Source: Niveispirillum sp. (GTDB lineage Bacteria > Pseudomonadota > Alphaproteobacteria > Azospirillales > Azospirillaceae). Taken from it: DNA of 5,733 nt. Below the pieces are notes generated by a model. The model was not told the DNA's origin. It did not search any database and was given only the letters and a program-made list of their open reading frames with translations. Numbering within the stretch: the first letter of the stretch is position 1; each line of letters starts with the position of its first letter. The position numbers and the translations under genes were made by a program. Positions 1 to 5,733 of this stretch are shown piece by piece. The stretch is from contig JAEMSB010000073.1 of assembly GCA_016463045.1 (NCBI GenBank), forward strand, positions 1 through 5,733, in the 5' to 3' direction.

Positions 1-1268
1 ACTTCGGGCTGCACATGGACATGCACCGGGCGTTCGGCCTTGGGTGCCCGTTCGCCCCGTTCCCGGCCACCACGGCGGCCATCTTCCTTCTTCGGGGCAC
101 CCCGGCCACGGCGGCGCGGGTCGGCATCGAAGGACAGTTCGGCGGTTTCGATCCCCTCAATCGTGAAGCGGGGGATTTCCTTGCCGATCAGCTTTTCAAT
201 GGCCTGCACCAGCTTGCCATCATCCGGCGTGGCGATGGTGAAGGCGCGGCCCGTCTTGCCCGCGCGGCCCGTGCGGCCGATGCGGTGGACGTAATCTTCG
301 GAATGGTGCGGCGTGTCGAAATTGAACACGTGGCTGACATTGGAAATGTCGATGCCGCGCGCCGCCACGTCAGAACAGACCAGCAGGTCAATGCTGCCGG
401 CCTTGAAGGCCTCCAGCGTCTCGGTGCGCTTGGACTGCACCATGTCGCCATGCAGGGCGCCGGCATTGAAGCCGTGCTTGACCAGCGAGCCATGGACGAC
501 GGCGATGTCCTTCTTGCGATTGCAGAAGATGAAGGCGTTCTTCACATCGTCCGTGGCGATCAGGCGGCGCAGCGCCTCGCGCTTGTCCTGTTCATCCACG
601 ACCAGCAGATGCTGGGCAACCGTGGTGGCCGTGCTGGCGGGCGCGCTGACCGTCACCTCTTCGGGCGTTGTCAGGAACTTGTCGGCCAGACGCTTGATCT
701 CCGGCGGCATGGTGGCACTGAAGAACAGGGTCTGACGCTTGCGCGGCAGCAGGCTGACGATACGCTCGATATCGGGGATGAACCCCATGTCGAGCATGCG
801 ATCCGCCTCGTCGATCACCAGGACCTTAATGTCGGTCAGCAGGATATTGCCACGGTCGAACAGGTCCATCATGCGGCCCGGCGTGGCGATCAGCACGTCA
901 ACGCCGCGTTCCAGCTTCTTGATCTGGTCGCCGAAGCTTTCGCCGCCGATCAGCAGCGCCATGTTCAGCTTGTGGTACTTGCCATACAGCTCGAAATTTT
1001 CCGCCACCTGGGCGGCCAGTTCGCGCGTCGGCTCCAAGATCAGGGAGCGGGGCATGCGCGCCTTGGCGCGACCACGGCCCAGAATCTCGATCATGGGCAA
1101 GGTGAAGGAAGCGGTCTTCCCTGTACCTGTCTGGGCGCAGCCCAGCACATCCCGGCCCTGCAGGACCCACGGGATGGCTTTTTCCTGGATCGGCGTCGGC
1201 GTGGTATAGCCGACTTCTTCAACAGCGCGAAGGACTTCGGACCCGAGTCCAAGTTCCGAGAACAGCAT
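1..1268 (-). CDS. DEAD-box ATP-dependent RNA helicase, RhlE type (3' end outside window)
   Basis: ATP-dependent RNA helicase that unwinds or remodels RNA duplexes in the cytoplasm; relatives act in ribosome assembly, RNA decay and cold adaptation. The 422 visible residues carry every core motif in order: Q-motif with Gln28, Walker A AQTGTGKT (45-52), PTREL (80-84), TPGR (129-132), DEAD (153-156), SAT (184-186), ARGID (303-307) and HRIGRTGR (328-335). From about residue 383 the protein becomes a low-complexity Arg/Gly/Lys tail, typical of RhlE-like proteins and probably an RNA-binding extension; it is still open at the left edge. The ATG at 1268 is the only plausible start: an in-frame TAG lies at 1343-1341 with no ATG, GTG or TTG between. 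A GAAGG sits 4 bases upstream. The gene is divergent from the hydrolase. The DEAD-box assignment is certain; the RhlE subgroup is inferred from the Q-motif and motif I context and the basic tail. Confidence 0.96.
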   Translation of the reverse strand, partial: MLFSELGLGSEVLRAVEEVGYTTPTPIQEKAIPWVLQGRDVLGCAQTGTGKTASFTLPMIEILGRGRAKARMPRSLILEPTRELAAQVAENFELYGKYHKLNMALLIGGESFGDQIKKLERGVDVLIATPGRMMDLFDRGNILLTDIKVLVIDEADRMLDMGFIPDIERIVSLLPRKRQTLFFSATMPPEIKRLADKFLTTPEEVTVSAPASTATTVAQHLLVVDEQDKREALRRLIATDDVKNAFIFCNRKKDIAVVHGSLVKHGFNAGALHGDMVQSKRTETLEAFKAGSIDLLVCSDVAARGIDISNVSHVFNFDTPHHSEDYVHRIGRTGRAGKTGRAFTIATPDDGKLVQAIEKLIGKEIPRFTIEGIETAELSFDADPRRRGRGAPKKEDGRRGGRERGERAPKAERPVHVHVQPE

Positions 1269-1290
1269 TAGGCCTTCATCATTCTGGAGG

Positions 1291-1319
1291 CGACGTCGAA
1301 CAAAAACACCGTGACGTCG
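1291..1319 (-). promoter_or_regulatory. Inverted repeat (two GACGTC palindromes) in the helicase leader
   Basis: CGACGTC at 1291-1297 and GACGTCG at 1313-1319 form a perfect 7-base inverted repeat around a 15-base A/T-richer spacer, ending 22 bases before the helicase ATG. In RNA it could fold into a leader hairpin. As DNA, each GACGTC is itself a palindrome and the two are 21 bases apart, about two helical turns, which would also suit a dimeric regulator. The repeat is seen directly; both functions are inference. Confidence 0.35.
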
Positions 1320-1428
1320 GCGGCGATAATGGATCGACCGCTAGCAACCCTGCGTCTCCTGCATTTGAATTGCCGGAACACAATGGAATACGGTCGCGCC
1401 TTCGATATCAATTTCGGCCTTTGAGAGC

Positions 1429-1433
1429 AAGGA
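1429..1433 (+). promoter_or_regulatory. Ribosome binding site of the alpha/beta hydrolase gene
   Basis: AAGGA stands 9 bases before the ATG at 1443. An in-frame TGA at 1422-1424 rules out any earlier start, so this site and that ATG define the gene's beginning. No convincing -35/-10 pair was found for either direction in the 174-base divergent region 1269-1442. Confidence 0.55.
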
Positions 1434-1442
1434 TTTCGGGCG

Positions 1443-2159
1443 ATGACACCCCCCACGCCGCACGCAAGGCAGCCCCTCTATCTGTTGCCGGGCCTGTTAT
1501 GCGACGAAGCCTTGTGGGCGCATCAGATAAACAACCTGTCCGACATCGCCGATTGCACCGTCGCCGACCTGACGCAGGCAGACTCGATGGAGGCGCTGGC
1601 CGAGACGGTTCTGGCCCAGGCGCCGGAGCGGTTTGCGCTGGCCGGGCTGTCCATGGGCGGCTATGTCGCGTTCGAGATATTGCGCCGCGCGCCGGAACGG
1701 GTGATCCGCCTGTGCCTGGTCGACACCTCCGCCCGGCCCGACACGGTGGAACAGCGGCAGCGGCGGGAGGCCATGCTGAAACTGGCCCGCATTGGCAAGT
1801 TCCGGGGCATGTCGCCGCGCCTGCTGGCGACGCAGGTGCATCCTGACCATGTGGCGGTGCCGGAAATCGGTGGTGTGGTCCTGGCCATGACGGAGCGGGT
1901 GGGCCGCGATGCCTTCTGCCGGCAGCAGGCGTCCATCCTGTCGCGGCCCGACAGCCGATCCGGCCTTGCCGCCATCACGGTCCCCACCCTGGTCATTGTC
2001 GGCGCCGATGATGCGCAGACGCCGCCCGACCGGTCGCAGGAGATTGCGGCAGCGGTGAGAGGGGCCAGCCTGCATGTGATCCCCCGCTGCGGGCATCTTG
2101 CCCCGCTGGAGCAGCCGGAACGGGTGACGGGGTTGATGCGGGAATGGCTGTTGGCGTGA
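1443..2159 (+). CDS. Alpha/beta-fold hydrolase, substrate unknown
   Basis: A 238-residue cytoplasmic hydrolase of the alpha/beta fold, with no signal peptide or membrane segment. The strand/oxyanion-hole segment is LLPGLL (14-19). The nucleophile elbow GLSMGG (68-73) places the catalytic serine at 70. The acid is most likely Asp190 in VGADDAQTP (186-194), and the base is His218 in CGHLAP (216-221). Residues about 100-165 form the cap between core strands. The size is usual for minimal esterase or MenH/BioH-like members. The motifs show a serine hydrolase, probably acting on an ester or thioester, but they do not identify the substrate, and the neighbours give no pathway clue. The start is fixed by AAGGA at 1429-1433 and the upstream in-frame TGA at 1422-1424. 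The stop codon lies in the left arm of an inverted repeat. The gene is followed at 67 bases by the His-rich microprotein gene on the same strand. Confidence 0.93.
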   Translation: MTPPTPHARQPLYLLPGLLCDEALWAHQINNLSDIADCTVADLTQADSMEALAETVLAQAPERFALAGLSMGGYVAFEILRRAPERVIRLCLVDTSARPDTVEQRQRREAMLKLARIGKFRGMSPRLLATQVHPDHVAVPEIGGVVLAMTERVGRDAFCRQQASILSRPDSRSGLAAITVPTLVIVGADDAQTPPDRSQEIAAAVRGASLHVIPRCGHLAPLEQPERVTGLMREWLLA

Positions 2160-2188
2160 TGGCCCGGTTGCGTCCGTCGCATCACGCC
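2153..2188 (+). terminator. Possible hairpin terminator overlapping the hydrolase stop codon
   Basis: GGCGTGATG (2153-2161) and CATCACGCC (2180-2188) are a perfect 9-base inverted repeat with an 18-base spacer, which itself holds a short CGG/CCG pairing. The hydrolase TGA (2157-2159) lies inside the left arm. No T-run follows, so this is not a canonical intrinsic terminator. It could attenuate transcription or protect the hydrolase mRNA 3' end. Confidence 0.4.
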
Positions 2189-2214
2189 GCTAGTGTGCCG
2201 CCGGAATTCGGTTT

Positions 2215-2220
2215 GGAGGA
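2215..2220 (+). promoter_or_regulatory. Strong Shine-Dalgarno of the His-rich microprotein gene
   Basis: GGAGGA lies 6 bases before the ATG at 2227, close to the ideal sequence and spacing. It is the best ribosome binding site in the window and the main reason for calling the following 43-codon frame a real gene. The in-frame TAG at 2191-2193 excludes earlier starts. Confidence 0.75.
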
Positions 2221-2226
2221 TTTGAT

Positions 2227-2358
2227 ATGAGCTTCATCGGTATCGGCCTGTTCTTCGCCGCCAGCGTTCTGGCCGTGATCTGCATCAGCGCCATCAAGGC
2301 TCCGGAAGGCGATGGCGGGCACGGTCATGGTCATCATGGCGGCCACGGTCACCACTGA
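2227..2358 (+). CDS. 43-residue membrane microprotein with Gly/His-rich C-terminal tail
   Basis: A small gene of unknown function. Residues 4-23 are a continuous hydrophobic segment long enough to cross a membrane once. Lys24 and an acidic/Gly linker (25-31) follow, then the last 12 residues contain seven histidines interspersed with glycine. The N-terminus has no positive charge. Cys19 is not in a good lipobox (Ile at -1), so an uncleaved membrane anchor is more likely than a secreted or lipoprotein signal. Lys24 just after the hydrophobic stretch weakly favours a cytoplasmic tail. Gly/His tails commonly bind Ni, Zn, Cu or Co ions; metal binding here is inference. GGAGGA at 2215-2220 supports translation, and the only start is the ATG at 2227. 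It lies between the hydrolase (67 bases before) and recQ (103 bases after), on the same strand. No known family was recognised; it differs from CbtB-type cobalt transporter subunits, which also pair one membrane helix with C-terminal histidines but end in a different motif. Confidence 0.75.
   Translation: MSFIGIGLFFAASVLAVICISAIKAPEGDGGHGHGHHGGHGHH
2315..2355 (+). repeat. Duplicated Gly-His coding unit in the microprotein tail
   Basis: The tail is two copies of one unit: GGHGHGHH (residues 30-37, bases 2315-2338) and GGHGHH (residues 38-43, bases 2339-2356). The second copy lacks one Gly-His pair. The octamer CACGGTCA recurs at 2320-2327 and 2344-2351. This suggests expansion by tandem duplication in frame, with synonymous changes since. 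Confidence 0.6.
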
Positions 2359-2400
2359 GATCGTCAAAGCCCTGGACCGCATGCGGCGGGTGCCGTAAAC

Positions 2401-2437
2401 CTGTCTCTCGGCCACCGTATCTGGTGGTCCGACACAG
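2401..2437 (+). promoter_or_regulatory. Imperfect hairpin in the recQ leader
   Basis: TCGGCCACC (2408-2416) pairs with GGTGG (2423-2427) plus CCGA (2429-2432) around a 6-base loop, leaving one bulged T at 2428. Outer CTGT (2401-2404) can pair with ACAG (2434-2437) across a small internal loop. No T-run follows, so it is not a standard terminator for the microprotein gene. It ends 24 bases before the recQ ATG, so it may instead shape the recQ leader RNA. Confidence 0.4.
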
Positions 2438-2461
2438 ATGTAACCCCCAAGCCGTAGCGCC

Positions 2462-4330
2462 ATGCCCGACGCCCTTGCCGATAATTTCGCCCTGTCGCCG
2501 CTGGAGGCGGCCCAGGATGCGTTGCGCAAGGTCTGGGGCTATCCGGCCTTTCGCGGCATGCAGGCCGACATTGTCGAGCATGTCGTGGCCGGGGGTGATG
2601 CCCTTGTCCTGATGCCGACGGGCGGGGGCAAGTCGCTTTGCTATCAGATCCCGGCCCTGGTGCGGCCCGGTGTCGGGATTGTCGTTTCGCCCCTGATCGC
2701 CCTGATGCGCGATCAGGTGGATGCGCTGCGCCAATTGGGCGTGCGCGCCGCCTACCTGAACTCCACGCTGGACTGGCGGGAAGCGCAGGAGGTGGAGCGG
2801 GCGTGTGAGCGGGGCGATCTGGACCTGCTCTATGTGGCGCCCGAACGTCTGGTGACGCCGCGCTTCCTGGAACTGCTGGAACGGTCGCGCATCGCGCTGT
2901 TCGCCCTGGACGAGGCGCACTGCGTCAGCCAATGGGGCCATGATTTCCGCCCGGAATATCTCCAGCTCTCCATTCTGCACGAAAAGTTCCCCGATGTGCC
3001 GCGCGTGGCCTTGACAGCGACGGCGGATGCGCAGACGCGCACCGACATCGCGGCCCGCCTGGGCCTGACCGATGCGCGCCTGTTCCTGGCCAGCTTCGAC
3101 CGGCCCAACATCACCTATCGCATCCTGCCCAAGGATCAGGAGCGTCGGCAGTTGCTGGATTTCCTGCGCCGCCGGCCAGAGGATGCGGGCATCATCTATT
3201 GCCTGTCGCGGGGCAAGGTGGACGCCATCGCGCAATATCTGGCCGACCAGGGGGTGGATGCGCTGCCCTATCATGCGGGTCTGGACCCTGCCACGCGGCA
3301 GGCCAATCAGGACCGGTTCATCAAGGGTGAAGGCGTGGTGATGGTCGCCACCGTCGCCTTTGGCATGGGCATCGACAAACCGAATGTGCGGTTCGTGGTG
3401 CATATGGACCCGCCCCGGTCCCTTGAAGCCTATTACCAGGAAACAGGCCGTGCGGGCCGCGACGGGCTGCCGGCGGAAGCGCTCATGCTCTACGGCTTTG
3501 CCGATGTCGTGCAGATGCGCATGATGGTGGAGGGGTCCGATAGTCCGCCGGCCTTCAAGCGCACCGAACGGCAGAAGCTTGAGGCGCTGCTGGGCTTCTG
3601 CGAGACCGCGCGCTGCCGGCGGCAGACGCTGCTGACCTATTTCGATGAGGAGTATCCAAAGCCCTGCGGCAAGTGCGACACCTGTTTCCAGCCCGTCGAA
3701 ACCTATGACGGGACGGTGGTGGCGCAGAAGGCGCTGTCGGCGGTGTACCGCACGGGGCAGCGGTTCGGCGTGGGCCATCTGGTCGATGTGCTGCGTGGGG
3801 TTGCCACCGACAAGGTGACAGAAAAGGGCCATGACAAGCTTAAGACCTTTGGCTGCGGCACCGAACTGGGCAAGCAGGAATGGCACAGTGTTTTCCGGCA
3901 ACTGGTGGCCAACGGCCTGCTCTGTGCAGATCCGGAGGGGCATGGCGGCCTGATCCTGACGGACACGGCGACTGCGGTCCTGAAAAGCCAGGAAGTCGTG
4001 CGTCTGCGCCGTGATCCGGCGGCGGAGGCCAAGGGGAAGGGCAAGGCCTCCTGGGCGGGCAGTGGCGGTTCTTCCAAGCCGAAGACATCCACCGCCGACC
4101 TTTCACCCGCCGACGATACGCTGTGGCACGCGTTGAAGGCGCTGCGCCTGGAGTTGGCCCGCGAACAGGGTGTTCCACCCTATGTCATCTTCCATGACGC
4201 CACGCTGATGGAGATGGTGCGGGAGAAACCCACCGACCTGGATGAGCTGGGTACGCTGCAGGGCGTGGGATCGCGTAAGCTGGAGCGGTACGGGGAATAT
4301 TTCCTGGATGTGATCCTCACGCATTCGTGA
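2462..4330 (+). CDS. recQ: ATP-dependent DNA helicase RecQ
   Basis: A 3'-5' DNA helicase of recombinational repair (RecF pathway and stalled-fork processing), acting on the chromosome in the cytoplasm. At 622 residues it is close to E. coli RecQ and complete. Helicase domain 1 has Walker A TGGGKS (53-58) and DEAH (150-153), followed by the QWGHDFRP aromatic-rich loop (157-164) typical of RecQ. Domain 2 ends in QETGRAGRDG (326-335) with the arginine finger. The RecQ-C-terminal zinc site is Cys385, Cys402, Cys405 and Cys408. A winged helix follows (about 412-515), then a Lys/Gly/Ser-rich linker (about 520-548) and an HRDC nucleic-acid-binding domain (about 549-620). The ATG at 2462 is the only start after the in-frame TAA at 2441-2443, although no good Shine-Dalgarno precedes it. 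The gene converges on fadD. Identification is firm. Confidence 0.98.
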   Translation: MPDALADNFALSPLEAAQDALRKVWGYPAFRGMQADIVEHVVAGGDALVLMPTGGGKSLCYQIPALVRPGVGIVVSPLIALMRDQVDALRQLGVRAAYLNSTLDWREAQEVERACERGDLDLLYVAPERLVTPRFLELLERSRIALFALDEAHCVSQWGHDFRPEYLQLSILHEKFPDVPRVALTATADAQTRTDIAARLGLTDARLFLASFDRPNITYRILPKDQERRQLLDFLRRRPEDAGIIYCLSRGKVDAIAQYLADQGVDALPYHAGLDPATRQANQDRFIKGEGVVMVATVAFGMGIDKPNVRFVVHMDPPRSLEAYYQETGRAGRDGLPAEALMLYGFADVVQMRMMVEGSDSPPAFKRTERQKLEALLGFCETARCRRQTLLTYFDEEYPKPCGKCDTCFQPVETYDGTVVAQKALSAVYRTGQRFGVGHLVDVLRGVATDKVTEKGHDKLKTFGCGTELGKQEWHSVFRQLVANGLLCADPEGHGGLILTDTATAVLKSQEVVRLRRDPAAEAKGKGKASWAGSGGSSKPKTSTADLSPADDTLWHALKALRLELAREQGVPPYVIFHDATLMEMVREKPTDLDELGTLQGVGSRKLERYGEYFLDVILTHS

Positions 4331-4345
4331 GGGGGCGCAGAGCCA

Positions 4346-4373
4346 GGGTGGAAGCGATGGTTCGCTCCCACCC
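4346..4373. terminator. Shared hairpin between convergent recQ and fadD
   Basis: GGGTGG (4346-4351) pairs with CCACCC (4368-4373), and AGCG (4353-4356) pairs with CGCT (4363-4366), separated by a single A/C mismatch and closed by a 6-base loop. It begins 15 bases after the recQ stop and 9 bases beyond the end of fadD. It is symmetric, so it can fold in transcripts from both sides. Neither side has a T-run, so termination may be inefficient or factor-assisted. Confidence 0.55.
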
Positions 4374-4382
4374 GATCCAAAC

Positions 4383-5733
4383 TCAGCCCGCCTTCTTCTG
4401 GGTCTCCAACTCGTCCAGCAGCGCCTTGCGCGACAGCTTGCCAATCATGGTCTTGGGCAATTCGTCCCGGAATTCATACAGCTTGGGCTGCTCGATGGTT
4501 GAGAGCTTGTCTTCCAAGAAGGCCTTCATATCCTCCTTCGACAGCTCGCAGCCCTCGCGCTTCTTGATATAGGCCTTGACCGTCTGGCCGCGATACGGGT
4601 CCGGAACGCCCAGGACGATGCATTCAGCCACGTTGGGGTGCTGATAGATCGCTTCTTCGACATTGCGCGGATAGACATTGTAACCGCCGGCCAGGATCAT
4701 GTCCTTGATACGATCGACGATGAAGATATAGCCATCTTCATCGAAGTAACCGACATCGCCGGTATGCAGCATGGCACCATCCAGCGTCTCGGCGGTGGCT
4801 TCGGCCTTGTTCCAATATCCTTTCATCACCTGGGGGCCGATGATGCAGATCTCGCCCCGCTCGCCCTGCGGCACCTCGGTCTTACGGTCTTCCAGGCTGA
4901 TGATCTTGATGATCGTGCCGGGAACGGGAAGGCCAATGGAGCCGGCGCGGCTGGCATGCGGCGGGTTGATGGTGGCGATGGGCGAGCTTTCCGACAGGCC
5001 ATAGCCTTCCACCAGCTTGCAGCCCGACAGTTTCTCAAACTGCGCCTTCACCTCAACCGGCAGCGGCGCACCACCGGAATTGCACAGCTTGATCGAGGAC
5101 AGGTCGTAACGGGCCACGTCCTTGTGATTATTGATGGCGGTGTAGATGGTGGGGACGGCGGGGAACTGCGTCGGCTTCTTCTTGTCGATGGTCTCCATCA
5201 CCTGGTCCAGTTCGAACCGGGGCAGCAGGATCATCTCCGCGCCCTTCATCAGGCTCAGATTCATCACGCAGGTCATGGCAAAGACATGGAAGAAGGGCAG
5301 CACGCCCAGCATGCGCTCTTCCCCGTCCACGGCTTCGTGGAACCAGGCGGTGGCCTGGCGGGTGTTGGCGGTGATGTTGAAATGGGTCAGCATCGCGCCC
5401 TTGGGCACGCCCGTGGTCCCGCCCGTATATTGCAGAACCGCGATGTCGTTCATGGCATCGACCGATACAGGCGCCGGGTTGCCATCATTGGCCGTCAGCG
5501 CCTTGAACCGGATATGGCGATCATCGTTGGGGATGGCGGCCACTTCCTTGCGTTTGGCGATGGGGAACAGCCAGTTCTTGGGGAAGGGCAGGATGTCGGC
5601 CATGGGCACGACGATGATCTTTTTCAGCCGCGTCTGGCCGAACATCTTGGCCAGCTTGTCATAGGTGACCTTCAGGTCCAGGCTGACGATGAAGTCGGTT
5701 TCGCTGTCATTGATCATGTGGGCGATTTCCCGC
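4383..5733 (-). CDS. fadD: Long-chain fatty-acid--CoA ligase (acyl-CoA synthetase), 5' end outside window
   Basis: Activates long-chain fatty acids to acyl-CoA through an acyl-AMP intermediate, feeding beta-oxidation or lipid synthesis; usually associated with the inner membrane face. About 449 codons are visible and the frame stays open through the right edge. The first ATG inside the window (5717) is an internal methionine, because in-frame coding similarity continues upstream of it (REIAH). Roughly 100 or more N-terminal residues are missing compared with the usual 550-570. Counting from that methionine, the adenylate-forming motifs are: P-loop YTGGTTGVPKG (97-107), GYGLSESS (238-245), HTGD with Asp321, DRIKDMI (335-341) and GGYNVYP (344-350) of the FadD signature, and KTMIGKLSRK (422-431) with the catalytic lysine 427. 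All key residues are intact. It is convergent with recQ and shares a hairpin with it. Chain-length preference cannot be read from the sequence. Confidence 0.95.
   Translation of the reverse strand, partial: REIAHMINDSETDFIVSLDLKVTYDKLAKMFGQTRLKKIIVVPMADILPFPKNWLFPIAKRKEVAAIPNDDRHIRFKALTANDGNPAPVSVDAMNDIAVLQYTGGTTGVPKGAMLTHFNITANTRQATAWFHEAVDGEERMLGVLPFFHVFAMTCVMNLSLMKGAEMILLPRFELDQVMETIDKKKPTQFPAVPTIYTAINNHKDVARYDLSSIKLCNSGGAPLPVEVKAQFEKLSGCKLVEGYGLSESSPIATINPPHASRAGSIGLPVPGTIIKIISLEDRKTEVPQGERGEICIIGPQVMKGYWNKAEATAETLDGAMLHTGDVGYFDEDGYIFIVDRIKDMILAGGYNVYPRNVEEAIYQHPNVAECIVLGVPDPYRGQTVKAYIKKREGCELSKEDMKAFLEDKLSTIEQPKLYEFRDELPKTMIGKLSRKALLDELETQKKAG

Noticed and set aside
15..1271. 418-codon open frame on the plus strand opposite the RNA helicase
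   Set aside because: The minus strand here encodes every DEAD-box motif in order. The plus frame is the GC-rich antisense shadow, with low-complexity Gln/Ala/Arg/His content and no recognisable domain.
1661..2185. Minus-strand frames opposite the hydrolase
   Set aside because: The plus-strand hydrolase has an intact nucleophile, acid and base with a ribosome binding site. The antisense frames have no supporting start signal or domain.
2377..2395. CCGCATGCGG palindrome and adjacent CGGC/GCCG mini-hairpin after the microprotein gene
   Set aside because: The stems are very short with overlapping arms and no T-run. At this GC content they are not distinguishable from chance.
2294..3943. 549-codon open frame on the minus strand, antisense to most of recQ
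   Set aside because: Despite its length it is His/Gln/Arg-rich with no recognisable motif and lies opposite a complete RecQ. Long antisense frames are expected at this codon bias.
4327..4572. Plus-strand frame starting at the end of recQ and running into fadD
   Set aside because: It is Ser-rich, reads antisense to the conserved C-terminal lysine motif of the acyl-CoA ligase, and has no convincing ribosome binding site.
5715..5717. ATG at 5717 as the fadD start
   Set aside because: The reading frame and family-like sequence continue upstream to the window edge, and the protein would lack the usual N-terminal hundred residues, so the methionine is internal.

Overview
The window is a GC-rich stretch of ordinary bacterial chromosome. 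The protein sequences and codon use fit an alphaproteobacterium, most likely Rhodospirillales/Azospirillaceae (Azospirillum, Niveispirillum or a relative). That placement rests on recollection of family members, not on a search. No rRNA, tRNA, mobile element, CRISPR array or phage gene is visible.

Layout from left to right. (1) Positions 1-1268, minus strand: a DEAD-box RNA helicase of RhlE type. Its start is inside the window and its basic C-terminal tail runs off the left edge. (2) Positions 1269-1442: a divergent intergenic region with an inverted repeat made of two GACGTC palindromes. (3) Positions 1443-2159, plus strand: a small alpha/beta hydrolase, with an inverted repeat over its stop codon. 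(4) Positions 2227-2358, plus strand: a 43-residue gene with a near-ideal Shine-Dalgarno. It encodes one membrane segment followed by a Gly/His tail. (5) Positions 2462-4330, plus strand: a complete recQ DNA helicase gene, preceded by an imperfect hairpin and no clear Shine-Dalgarno. (6) Positions 4331-4382: a convergent gap with a two-part hairpin. (7) Positions 4383-5733, minus strand: a long-chain acyl-CoA synthetase (fadD) whose N-terminus lies beyond the right edge.

The genes do not form an obvious pathway. RNA helicase, hydrolase, DNA-repair helicase and fatty-acid activation look like independent neighbours. The hydrolase, the His-rich microprotein and recQ are co-directional with gaps of 67 and 103 bases. 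Structured gaps make a single tight operon doubtful.

No convincing multi-gene undescribed system is present. The item most worth a second look is the 43-residue His-rich membrane microprotein, which a length-filtered annotation would miss. Long open frames antisense to the helicase and recQ genes were examined and judged to be GC-rich shadows.
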